A stretch of DNA of 23,061 bases from positions 4,312 through 27,372 of the forward strand of contig QXVZ01002253.1 of NCBI GenBank assembly GCA_008931825.1. The letters run 5' to 3'. Below, piece by piece: positions 1-10,379 of the stretch (positions are counted from its first letter, which is position 1; each line of letters opens with the position of its first letter). A model generated the notes under the pieces. It saw nothing but the letters and a program-made list of their open reading frames with translations. It was not told the DNA's origin and did not search any database. Position numbers and translations under genes: made by a program. The stretch comes from Phallusia fumigata (lineage: Eukaryota; Chordata; Ascidiacea; Phlebobranchia; Ascidiidae).

Positions 1-2574
1 CTCCTTTGAGCGTGTTCTTTAGATCTAACATGCATGGGTCCATTCAAGTGTTCAGCTTTGCTCATGAAATTTGGCGCGACTTTTTTGCGTCTTTGTACCT
101 GATGCACCTTGCTTCTGCCGAGGAATTCGCTGTGGAGTTTCAAGACTTCGCCTGCGAGAACCGAGAACTGGTACGAAAGTTCTGTTTTGGAATCGCAACG
201 AACGATGAAGAATTGTGTCTGATGATATCAACCTTCATGCCAAGTTCAAATAAGAAAGCTCTTCTGTGGAATAAATGCGACATTTTGTTGCGCGACCTTC
301 GGGTGAATACAGTCAGTGGCAACCACGTACACCTGCTGGATTTTTTAGACTCAACCTTTTACGAGTTTCGATCGCGTGAAAACGACCATAGATTATTTCA
401 TCTGTGCAGTTTTGCTCTCGAGTCCCAAGACGAAAGCTTAACTTCATCCATTGCTTACGGCCTTCCTGAGGAAATTCTTCTTGCCCGAGAAGTGTTTCCT
501 AACGACATGGAAGGTCTGTATCATGTCCTTCGAAGCAGACAAAACCAACCAATCCAGATTAACGTGGGAGATTTCACGGAACCAGCAACATTCTATGGCA
601 ATGCTTTGGAAATATTTCTTTCTGGAGTTTCTCCACATAAAGTAATTGGGCTTACATGGGCTTTTCCGAAAATCGCCGCACAAACATCATCTATGTTTCT
701 ACCATTTTTACCAAACGCGTCTCGCGGATATAATTTTTCTTAACTTTCGGTGGTAACAAGTTTAAACACATACTCGACCATTTTCCATTGTTATTCTAGA
801 GTAACTCAGTTGCACTACCCACACGTTACCTACTCTTAAAGGTTGCAAGTAATTCGAAAAGTCTACGTAGCCACGAAACCTAATCTCGCTAAGAAATTTA
901 TGACACAAAAAGAGAATAGAACTTAACTTGACTTCGGTGTCAAAGCAGTTCGGAATATCCACAAGGCTTGACAGTGCTTTTTTGCAGATTAAAAAGCTGC
1001 ACTTAAAAGACGCCAAACTTCATGGTCAAAACGGGGGTGCCTTAGTAGACCAAATCTCCGAAAGGCTCAGCGACATTGACGAGTTAATGTTGCGTAATTG
1101 CGACCAACTGTCAACTGATGACGTCACCTCGATTGTTGGGAAGATGAATCTTCGCACAACTCCGGTACATTTTGTCTCCAGCGCCCAATTTCAATTGTGC
1201 TCACACTTTTACTTCAGATGCAGCTTGTTGATCTCTCAAACAACGTTTTGAATGACATTTCAATGGCACTCATCTCAAACAACATCAACAACATTGAGAG
1301 ACTGGAGTTGATTAGATGCGGAATAGTTGCAAGCCAAATGGTTCCGCTGGCAGAAAACATAGCGAAACGCCCGACCCCAGTAAGTTAGCCTATTTAGCAT
1401 GCTTAAAAAGTTACATAGATAAAGATTTACAAAATGGTAACGTGTCGATCTCAAGATAATGTCTGCCTTGTTTTGTTTCGTTTTTTTAGCTGAAGTGGTT
1501 GCAGTTGGATGAGAACCAAGAAATCGGTGATGAGGGAATAGAATCATTGGCTGTTTGTGTAAACAACATTAGGGATTTGGCTTTGGTTGACTGCAACGTC
1601 CGTGCTGGCGGTTTACGGCATGTGACCACGGCCATTACCAAGCCTGTAAGTGTTTGGTTTAAAGTGCGGCAAAGCGGCGCAAAACAATTTTAGCCCCAAC
1701 TCTAATATTTGTAAAACATATTTTCGTACAGTGCAGTTTACAACTATGCGCATCTTATGTAAACTTACAGATGTCTTCGTTGTCATTGGACCGAAATCCT
1801 TTTGGCGACCAAGGTGTCCTATTCATCTCCTTTTGTGTTGAACATATCAACATTTTGTCATTGAGCAAGTGTAACATTGTCAATGTGGGCCCACTTGCGG
1901 TGGGAATTAAGAGACGGAAAATCCCTGTAAGTTCATGTTGCTCGATTTATAAAAAATTAAAACGTGTAAAACAACATTAAAATTTTGAAACGAGCTATTT
2001 TTGCTGCAGATGGATATTTTGGATCTTCATGGTAACAAGATTGGCAATACTGGTGCTTGTGATCTTGCGCAAGGTGTTGGCAACATCAATCGTCTGTGGA
2101 TCAATGAATGTGGAATAGAATCTATGCCAACTTTAACTGAGGCAATTGGTTTAAAAAAATTCGTAAGTTTTTGTTTTTTCAAAAACAAGTGTGTTTACTT
2201 TGAGTATTGTGGGAGATTTTAAATGAGGCTGGGGTTTCTTTGCTTAGGATCTGAAAAATTCCACTATTGTTTGAAAACTACAGAGTATATTATGGTTCAG
2301 AAAGGTCAGCACATGCGGTAATTCTGCATTACAAAAAACCTAAACGTCGTATTTTTGGATAACTTTGCACTTATTGCACCCTCCGCTATTGTGGACAAAA
2401 AATATTTGGTTTTCGTTCCAGATGAAGCTTTTGCACATTGGCGACAACTTATTTGGAAATGAAGAAAAACAAGACATCAAGCTTAGACTCCAGCAAACCG
2501 TGTCCAATCTGTTCGGCGTGGGCGGTAATATCAATCCCAACGACGAATCTCAACCGAGATCGCATTTTCTGTAG
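1..2574 (+). CDS. NLR-type protein, C-terminal part: NACHT-associated helical domain plus LRR exons (5' incomplete)
   Basis: Likely an intracellular innate-immune receptor of the NLR (NACHT-LRR) class; only the 3' part is here. Exons I infer: 1-641, 988-1164, 1218-1379, 1490-1645, 1771-1926, 2010-2162 and 2422-2574 (stop TAG). All introns are phase 0 with GT-AG ends. The first exon is open from the window edge, so the gene continues upstream. It contains FSFAHEIWRDFFASLYLM, typical of the helical domain that follows NACHT ('F-H-x-x-x-x-F-x-A'). The exon-1 donor (AAA|gtaatt at 642) is chosen because SPHK then joins IKKLHLKDAKL in the next exon, an LRR start. Each later exon encodes 50-59 residues, about two LRRs, with the pattern M-x-x-L-x-L-x-x-N then N-I-x-x-L-x-L-x-x-C. 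The last exon is half LRR, half polar tail. About 531 residues are visible. The NACHT ATPase and any effector domain lie outside, so the subclass cannot be named. Confidence 0.8.
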
Positions 2575-2668
2575 ATCGGTTTTGTAAGAAAAAAGTCTTC
2601 AATGCTTGTTTGTTATTGCTTGTGCTCTTCGCATCACATTTGCGTATGGTCATGACTAAACTTTCGCA

Positions 2669-2674
2669 ATTAAA
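2669..2674 (+). promoter_or_regulatory. Candidate poly(A) signal of the NLR gene
   Basis: ATTAAA lies about 95 bases after the TAG stop, a normal 3' UTR length for a compact genome. A canonical AATAAA at 3141-3146 is the alternative, giving a 3' UTR of about 570 bases. Confidence 0.35.
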
Positions 2675-3920
2675 CTCTGAAACCTTTTTGTTGCTAGGCT
2701 GTAGACAATCAGTAACCTGCGTGAATCCGATAATATCTAGATGTTTTGATTAAGTTTGTACATTTTTATAGTTATATCCAAGAAACAAAATTTTCAACAA
2801 ACAAAAATATTTTTCGCTCGGTTTGAACCTAGGACGGCCACGCGTACGAATGCCACTTATGATTTTTCTGTTTATGTAGAGCTCGAGACGAGCAAGGCCC
2901 GTCCCGAAGCTCCGCAAATTGTTTCCGTCTCTTGTACCATATATAATATCCACGTGGTGATTGGCAAAAACACTTTCTTTGTCGGCAGGAAATACGTGCG
3001 TAGGAGCGTAAATTTTACATTTCTTGATAGTGTACAGCTGCACCATGTTCCACAAAGTATGACCTGCTTGGGATCTTCGCTTTGTTTCATTTAACAATTT
3101 GTAGCAATTTTCGATCGTTTAAAGTGAATGTCATTGTGTCAATAAAATTTAATTATGTTTTCAAGAAAAATTAACCTCTAACTAAATCACCAATCTGACT
3201 ATATCTCAAATGAGTAAATGCGAAATATAATAAAAAACGGATCTACAAGACCGAAATATCTGTCTGTATATTCGAACGTTTTACTATTCCGACCCGGGCA
3301 GATATAAAAGATTTGCACCCAAATATATTTTGTTTAATTTAAAACAATTTCTAAACATCTAGTCTCAAAGAACATAGACAAACTGCTGCAAATTTCATCC
3401 AACAAAAGGTAAAAAAACTTTTTGTACCATTACTAAATGTTGGCACAAAATATAAATGTGTCAATGTGGAGATTATATTTACATCGGACATAAAAATGTG
3501 TAGTAACATGACCATGAGTAATGAGAGGCTGAAGCCATCAAACAATGTTCTCCGTACCTTCCAAATCAGCTGAAAACGTGTGGAGTGTGCATGAGCGATG
3601 GCCATCAAATGTATTTTTCATGTGTGGAGGGAAACAGTGATGCTTTTCAGAAACGTAGCACTTCAGGATATGGTGTGGTGGAAGTCTTTTAAAATCACCT
3701 GTAGGTCAACGACAGCTTTTCGCCGATGACAATTGACATCAATCTGATTAATTGGGACCTCAAAGTATCATTAATCAATTTTAGCCAGAAGGCGTAGCCA
3801 AGTTACGATCACGACGTGGTGCCTCTTCAGTTGTTAACTTTTGCTAAGTATTGACAGTAAGCAGTTCGTATATTGTCTTCGAAAATTTTTACTTGAAAAG
3901 TCTTAGTAGAAGTGCAAACA

Positions 3921-3967
3921 CCAGTGTGCAAAATATTTTTGACGCTTAGACAAACGCTGTTGTCATC
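3921..3967 (-). repeat. Degenerate copy of the dispersed repeat also found at 7523-7569
   Basis: This 47-base stretch matches 7523-7569 at 42 of 47 positions, including the shared block ACAAACGCTGTTGTCATC. The second arm of the fold-back and the hammerhead-like CTGATGA / GAAAC core seen in the other copy are lost here. It appears to be a decayed fragment of the same mobile or satellite-like family. Confidence 0.6.
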
Positions 3968-5235
3968 GTTAAAAAATTATTATTTTTTTAGTTTTGTCTT
4001 GTACGTTTTTGAAAACATTTAAAACTGTGAATTGTATATATTGGTCTTAAAATTTGGGAAAATTAAACTAGCATAGACCAAATAGCAACTTAATATTAAA
4101 CAGTTTTTGTGCGTTTATGAGTGAAAAAAATGGTTTGTTACGCAAATTTTACGCAAAGAGAGAAGTATTCGTTAAAAACAAAACTGTTTTAACGTACAAT
4201 TGCTGCATTGTAACTTATTGACACCAGACGTGACCAGGTGCCCGTTGCATTGTATGTGGTCAACCCCTGCGTCGACAGTGTGATAAACAGTCGCGAAAAA
4301 TCCAGTAAAGTGCGTGACCACCGACACGTCATACTTTACCTGAAACGTGACGAGACCGCAACCACGCCGTTTCCGTCCAGAAACCAATCAGACTTCTACT
4401 TGGTTTGTCGTAATTTCTAAATTATGTAAGACGGTAGTAATTGTTTTTATGTCCCAACGATGTTGAGGAAATTAATTGGGATGAACTATAATTTGTTAGT
4501 TACAGCTTTCGCCAAATCACTACTTCTGTCAGATCTTGGATTTACAATTTGGTATGTGGTCGGTGTTAAAATAGGTCAAACCTTTGGCCATAGTAATGCC
4601 AACAATTGGAGGAAATCAAAAAATTAGCAGCATTCGATACGTTAAATGTATTTGTCAGGGTTCGATTCGATGCCGCACTGTTGCAAACCAACTTTTTTAT
4701 GTTGTTTGACTAAGTATGTGGCAGGAGCTAGACTAACAAACTGGCAGGATATTTAAATATGACTGATCGATGTCCTATTTATTATTAAATCGCATTGTTT
4801 CTTAAGCAATACCAAATATATTTCAATTGTAAGAGTTATAAATAAGACGCATTGTATAGGCTATGCTACATTTTCAGCAGATAATGCAGATTAAATGAGC
4901 AGATTTGCAAAATCAGGTAATGCCCATGTACATTATTCCCAGTTTGCAACGTATATGATGTTATCTGGTAAAGAAAATTAAATTTATTTGAAAAAAAGCA
5001 GAAACCAATATTCCTGCAATTTTACTTCAGAGGTTTTAATTGATGGAACGACACATGTGTTTTACCTTGTAACACTTAAGAAACAATATGACGACACCCT
5101 CAACGCAACCAAAACCTAACTGCGCCCCCAACCAAAGGGGATTTTCATTGTAACATCATTTCCGTGTTTGAGATAGTAGTGTAAGTGCGTGCACTGATGG
5201 GAGAATATTCGCCTCGTGGAGAACCGTGCGACCAG

Positions 5236-5292
5236 TATATAACCCCACTGACGCTGGCAATAAGCGCAGACACAGAAGCTGTCTACAGGAAG
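5236..5292 (+). promoter_or_regulatory. Possible TATA box and short 5' leader exon for the GPCR gene
   Basis: TATATAA at 5236-5242 is followed about 50 bases later by a good splice donor (GGAAG|gtaaac, exon end 5292). An acceptor-like tttacgctag ends at 5752, five bases before the GPCR ATG. Together they would make a short non-coding first exon spliced straight to the start codon. This is inference from motifs only. Confidence 0.25.
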
Positions 5293-5757
5293 GTAAACAG
5301 CGCGATAGAGGGTGGAATTGCCAGATAGAGGCATATAGGGTTGATGGAATACAATGCAATATTAAAAACGTAGTGTTGGTTTTAAACCACCCCTATGTAC
5401 TTGATCATGATGATTGCACCAAAAACCCTTTGTTATCAATATTTATACGCTAACAGCTGTCACTTAAATCTGCTTTACGCGCATAGTTACCGCAACATAA
5501 GCTTCTTAAAAGTATATATTACTATGATTATGAAGCTTTTTTCTAAAGCAGTTTATTATGTGTTTTAAAGATGCTGGTTTTTCATTGATTGAAGTTTGTA
5601 TTAGGATTTGCTTTGTCTTAGGGTGATCTAGTAGTTTTTTGTATACTGCCCAGTTTACGTGTTTACGATTTTCGGGAGCGTTCTAATCGATCGTATCCTG
5701 TTTCAATTCCTGCTTTATTACTCCTGGCTGATTCGGCAAATATTTACGCTAGAAGCA

Positions 5758-8439
5758 ATGGATAGCACGACTGCACCGTGGATCTCCGCAGCAGAATTGG
5801 AAACATCAACCAATTCCACACTGGAAGCAACAAACAGTTCAGGGTGAGAGGGTTAATGACATTTGCAAGTGGCTTGCTGTCGTTGGATCATAATAAATTG
5901 CAAACTGCAGCAGAACGTTTTAGTGCAAAAATGCGTTTTTTACGTAGCCCGTGACGCTTGGTGTTTTAACGAACCTTGGTGTTTTTAATTTGTTTAGTTT
6001 ACCCATCCGTTTATATGACTTGTTTTCCTTTGACAGGTATCATTACATTCTGCCCTACACCGACGCTTGGGTGATCGCATCAACATGTATTCTCGCTGTG
6101 TTTTTTATGTTTGGTGTGTCCGCAAACACACTGACCGTTGTGGTTATACAAACATCGCCGAGGCTACAGTGAGTATAACACACACTAACGTGATCAATAC
6201 GATATCTTCCGTTTTTGCAAATTACAGGTGGTAATTTTGTTTGCAGAAACCGATACTACACCTTCATCACAAGCATGTGTGCATCCGACATCGTGTCTTC
6301 GTTTATTAGCATTTTATTCCTGTATCGGCGAACTTGGGGATTTCTGTACTTTGCTTGGCCGGAATTCTTCTGTCGGGTAAGGGCGTTTGGTCATTAGCGT
6401 CATTATCGACAGTCAAGTTAGATCAAGGAGAAGTTTAAGTCGATTGTGACTTTTGGTAGTACATAAACAGAAAGGATTTGAACATTAGCTCGTACTTGAT
6501 TCATTACCACAAAAGTGTTGTTTTATGCAGCTTTATTGGGGTGTTGACTTGTGGACATCCTTCGCCACAGCTTTGCACATTCTTTCCTTTGCGGTTTTGC
6601 GCATGATAGGGGTAAAGTGGCCGACTGTCTTCAAGAGAATATCTCCTCGGTACATGACGGTAAGTATAATGCACGGCACCAGGTTTAGCTTCGTAAAATA
6701 CAAATCCTACATTTCGCTTGTTTACCTTTCCTCAGATCTGGATCGGCAGCATCTGGTTTCTGACATTCGCTTGTGCGTTTGTGCCACATTTTCTTTTCAA
6801 CACTGTCAAGGACGTGGACCGTGAAAATGACCCCGAGAACGCGAGATGGGCCTCGTGCAGCCTGGATCCCAAGTGGATTCCCACCTGGCAGATTTACGTA
6901 CAAATCGTCTACGCATTTTTCCTTTACCTTCCAGCTGCTCTGATTATCGGCATTTCGTGTTGGATTGCATATATCCTGAAGAAGCGAAAACCACCCGGCG
7001 CCCGGCGCGCCAAAGATCGCCAGTTGACGTCGGTTTCAAGAAGCGTGGCGGAATCCACGGAGACTCTGGGATCAAGTGTGATTTCCGTGAACCAGCACAA
7101 AGCCACCACAAGACATCGACAGAAGAGTGCTTCCGAAATGAATCGCTACAAGAAAGACAAACAAGCGATCGTCCAGCTCTGGCTCATCGTTGGATCTTTC
7201 CTCTTCGGCTACATTCCGTTGACGGGTAATAACATGCGTTTACAAGTTGTTTTAAATCACAAAAACTCAAATATTACTTTACTTTATACGGTTTGAAACA
7301 TCCCACCACCCTGTAAATCAACTAAAGTGACGTTTTAGGCTTACACTGTTACATTCTATTAAATTAAAATTGTATACTGTCAAATGCACCTTAAAAAGCA
7401 TGTAAAGTTAATATTGGCAACATTTTATTCGCAATTTCAAATCAATGAAATTCAAGTTTAATGTAAGCGCACATATGTTACACAATTCACGGTTTTAAAT
7501 TTTTTCAATCAGAAGGTACAAACCAGTGTGTAAAATATTTTCTACGTTTCGACAAACGCTGTTGTCATCATCAGGAACGACTCGGAAAAGCGGCGCAAAG
7601 TTACTTGCCGTAGAAAATGTTTTACACGCACGTACTGTCTTATATCTTCCTATTGAGATCATCATCGACTAAAAATTCACCAAATTTTGACAAAATTTTT
7701 CGTTTATACAGCGTATCATTTCTACACGGGATTCACTCTCAGCGTAAGCGACAACGTAACCAATGCCTTTGATTGGAGGTTCGCGATGGTCCAGTACATG
7801 CTGCTGCGCTTTTCGGAATGCTTAAATCCAGTTTTCTACAACTTAGCATCAGCGTAAGTGGCAACTTCCACCTAATATGGAATTAGCAGAAAAAATTAAA
7901 ACTCTCGCACTTACCCGAAACCACTGTGAAAAACAGAAACTGGTCCGATTTGTCTGATTACTTCCTTCTGTAACTACTTGCGTAATTAAACCGGGGTCAT
8001 AAACTGCGCTTTGTTTTTCTGGCGCAATCTCTTTAAGCACTGCTTAACTACTATTTCGGTTTAAACAATGAACGGGGAGCCGGCCACCTTTTGAACGCAG
8101 CGTGCTAGTTCACAAATTATGTTAAAATCTTTAAGACTATAAGAGGTCGCTTAATTTAGCTCAAAAATGTACTAAAATATAAACTCGTAAATCACTTGCT
8201 GGCGTGCCACGAGCAATCACCTCGCGTCCCAAACGTGACACGCGCCCGTGCCTGGGGTTGCCGACCCCTGCGATAAACTATAGGAGACGCTTATTACATT
8301 GTTTTCATAAACATACGTTTTGTCCCACAGGAAGATGAGACACGAAACCAAGAAATTTTTGCATCGCATCTTGCGGAAACGCGACCCGAATTCCGCATAT
8401 CAAACGAATCGTTCAGTTGCAACATCCAGTAACGTTTAA
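5758..8439 (+). CDS. Orphan rhodopsin-class (class A) G-protein-coupled receptor, seven exons, 405 aa
   Basis: Exons: 5758-5843, 6037-6168, 6247-6376, 6531-6659, 6736-7225, 7712-7853 and 8331-8439 (TAA). Phases agree at every junction. ATG 5758 is the first in-frame Met and begins a Ser/Thr-rich outside segment with N-glycosylation sites (NST, NSS). Predicted membrane segments lie near residues 38-62, 77-100, 117-143, 160-180, 211-239, 301-321 and 343-367. Cys115 before TM3 and Cys200 in loop 2 would form the usual disulfide. TM7 has NPVFY (361-365), followed by a basic helix 8 and a Ser/Thr-rich tail. Loop 3 (240-300) is long, basic and Ser-rich. Oddities: the DRY position in TM3 reads LRM, TM6 has FLFGYIP instead of CWxP, and TM7 lacks the lysine needed to bind retinal, so it is not a canonical opsin. 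The ligand is unknown. Its plasma-membrane location follows from the fold. Confidence 0.85.
7523..7629 (-). repeat. Fold-back dispersed repeat with a hammerhead-ribozyme-like core, in GPCR intron 5
   Basis: Two 21-base arms, 7526-7546 and 7609-7629, are inverted copies matching at 19 of 21 positions. On the minus strand the spacer ends with CTGATGA (7568-7574), then a small hairpin (GACAA paired with TTGTC), then GAAAC (7546-7550) running into the second arm. That order imitates the conserved core of hammerhead ribozymes found in Penelope-like and other retroelements. The expected NUH cleavage triplet is not seen: the strand reads GGC after the arm. It is probably inactive or only similar by chance. 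A relative lies at 3921-3967. Confidence 0.6.
8073..8270 (-). mobile_element. Non-autonomous hAT-like element (MITE) in GPCR intron 6
   Basis: The right end, read on the minus strand, begins CAGGGGTCGGCAACC (8256-8270), a classic hAT terminal sequence. The left end (from about 8073) carries a degenerate inverted partner, CGGGGAGCCGGCCACC. There is no coding capacity. Internal blocks such as GAGGTGATT, TGGCAC and TTTTTGAGC recur in the element at 21191-21426, so both are one family in opposite orientation. I could not find a clear 8-bp target duplication here. Confidence 0.6.
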
Positions 8440-8504
8440 TTATTTTTTGTTAATTTTAGTTTTTCGCGTTTGTTTTTTATTCTGTACAAAATTCACATGT
8501 CAAT

Positions 8505-8510
8505 AATAAA
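8505..8510 (+). promoter_or_regulatory. Poly(A) signal of the GPCR gene
   Basis: Canonical AATAAA, 66 bases after the TAA stop, with a T-rich stretch before it. Confidence 0.6.
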
Positions 8511-9742
8511 GTTAAAGTAGCGAAAAAGCAAAATAATGTTCACAGATTGATTTTGAGCATTATTCAGGCAAACAAGATGAGTTTTGAAGGACATTAATTT
8601 AGCGCATTTTTTACTTCCTTACATTTTTTGTGCTAAAATGACCCCACGCTGATCCCTTCCCGACGTAGGAAAAAGATTTTACAAAACTCAAACGCGATAT
8701 TGCTACAAAAAGTACATTTAGGCCATTATTATTAGCTGTAAGCAAGGTTTTCCATGTTGATATTGTTGGTGTGTTTTGTTCAGACATCCAGTCACGCAAT
8801 TCTGTGGCATCTCAACTGTTATACGGTCTGTTGATTTTGGTCAAGTTTACAAAATAAATCCTTTTAATGCAACTATGACATTCCATTCTGGGATCTGCCC
8901 AGAAGCTATATCTAGGCCAACAATAACGCACACTCATATTACAATACGATTTTAATATTTTTTAACCGAAACCTTAGAATATCAACTATATTGTTATTCA
9001 CCTAAAACGCTATACTTCATGTTTGTTTTTAAACCGTTAGGTGCACATAAATTTTGCGTTGTTAAGTGTTCGACGGTTAGTGTTAAACTTTTTTTCCTCT
9101 TATGTTGTCTTTCTTAGTCGTTGTAGAACGTAAAGCTTTGTGCGAAACACCCGATAAGACATGTTCCGCTTAAAAATGCCTAGGTAGCGTAGACAGGGAG
9201 TTTGACGACTTTACTTGACTCCAGTTAGATCCGAAACAAGATTTGGGTTTTTTGTAGATGTTTCTGCACGTCACATTTAGCGCACAACAACTTACCAGCT
9301 CACGTCAACTATTCGTCAACAAATTTTAATTTGCCGGAACGTGGCTCAACGCTACCCTGAGTCAGTTTAACTACTTCCTTAATACAAAAGCCCATCATCG
9401 CGAAAAACTATCAGCAAGAAACCTTCTTCCTCTGCCTTAAGCTTAAAACTTTATCAATTCTGTACGAAAAACCTAAAACTTGGTGTATAGAATCGTATTT
9501 CTTGTTTTTCTCTATTTACCTAACTTTGAAGCCGAAGACGTTTTACATAGTATAAGGCGACATTTTAAACTAAATTTGTAGGAAAAACGCTCGTCGGGCT
9601 TGGACGTTTCTGGCTGCGGTACATATGGTTTTAAACATTTGAAAATTTTCCAAGGGGGGCGGAATGAATCTTAATGCAAACATACTGTTTTATTCATGAG
9701 ATTTTTTTGATGCAGTTAATGAAGTACATTTGTCGGAATTCC

Positions 9743-9787
9743 AGGAGAGGGCCATTATCTCCTCTTGCCCCTACGGGCTTGCGCCCG
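9743..9787. repeat. Two adjacent hairpins in a GC-rich patch
   Basis: AGGAGA / TCTCCT (9743-9748 with 9758-9763) is followed by CGGGC-TTGC-GCCCG (9774-9787). The patch is clearly richer in G and C than its surroundings, which suggests the end of an inserted element. No partner end was identified. Confidence 0.4.
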
Positions 9788-10096
9788 GCATGTCATAAAG
9801 TTGTGGCTTAAATTGTTGATACAATGCAAAGAAATGAATTGGTCTTGTGAGGAATCAAAGGGCGATTTTGCACGCTTGATCCCCTAGTTGTAAGATCAAA
9901 CGATTTTGACTTTTTTCAAGAAAAATATATTTCTGTCATCTGAAAGTCATACAAGTTTTTAACAGAACAATTCGACGCAAAATACATGACCTGTATTACT
10001 CAACACGCTACGAACTTTATTGCTATTTTTCCACAAATTATGTTTGTTTGTAGTTTGATGTGAAAACAAATGTTTATTCTGTAGCATTTCAAACAG

Positions 10097-10147
10097 TGAT
10101 CAGCTGGCCATGCAAAGCGGTCACGCATCGCTGGCCACAGCTGATCA
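10097..10147. repeat. Interrupted palindrome
   Basis: TGATCAGCTGGCCA (10097-10110) and TGGCCACAGCTGATCA (10132-10147) are inverted copies with a two-base offset, separated by 21 bases. It could be a small fold-back element or a paired regulatory site upstream of slc38a9. Confidence 0.45.
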
Positions 10148-10379
10148 ACAAATTAGAGACAAAAAGAAGACGTTAGACGGCGAAAATCTTGTTTCTTTTG
10201 TTTGGATCGTTGTAACACAGAGCTGGATACTTGCAAGAATTTCACTCCCCAACTTTGAAAGTAGCGCTGTTGATGGGATGCAGTTCAATATAAATTGATC
10301 AGTCTTTTAGTAACTGTCAAGTATCAACCGAACGTTGCTTGAATGTTTTACTGACAAAGTTTGCCAGTTCCAGTTAAAT

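Larger units (their letters stand above)
2575..5757. other. Gene-poor spacer between the NLR and GPCR genes
   Basis: Apart from the NLR poly(A) signals, the degenerate repeat at 3921-3967 and the possible leader exon near 5236-5292, I see no gene. The open frames at 2756-3097 (both strands), 4172-4387 and 5226-5453 show no recognisable domain, no repeat pattern and no consistent splice partners. Around 2820-2829 the minus strand reads GGTTCAAACC, resembling a tRNA B box. The flanking bases do not make a T-arm, so at most it is a remnant of a tRNA-derived SINE. Confidence 0.6.
8511..10379. other. Spacer between the GPCR and slc38a9 genes
   Basis: AT-rich, with no convincing coding exon or RNA gene. 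It contains a GC-rich patch with two adjacent hairpins (9743-9787) and an interrupted palindrome (10097-10147). The open frame at 10110-10298 begins inside that palindrome and has no family resemblance. The promoter of slc38a9 should lie near the right end, but I see no TATA box that I would call. Confidence 0.6.

Noticed and set aside
2750..3097. Overlapping open frames of about 110 residues on both strands
   Set aside because: No domain, no splice support, and open on both strands at once; more likely repeat-derived noise.
4172..4387. 71-residue minus-strand open frame
   Set aside because: No ATG-to-domain logic, neighbours or repeats support it, and the plus strand is open here too.
4658..4669. 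GGTTCGATTC, a tRNA B-box match
   Set aside because: Flanking bases do not form a T-arm and no acceptor or anticodon arm could be placed, so it is not a tRNA gene.
5758..8439. Opsin identity for the GPCR
   Set aside because: No lysine at the retinal-binding place in TM7 before NPVFY.
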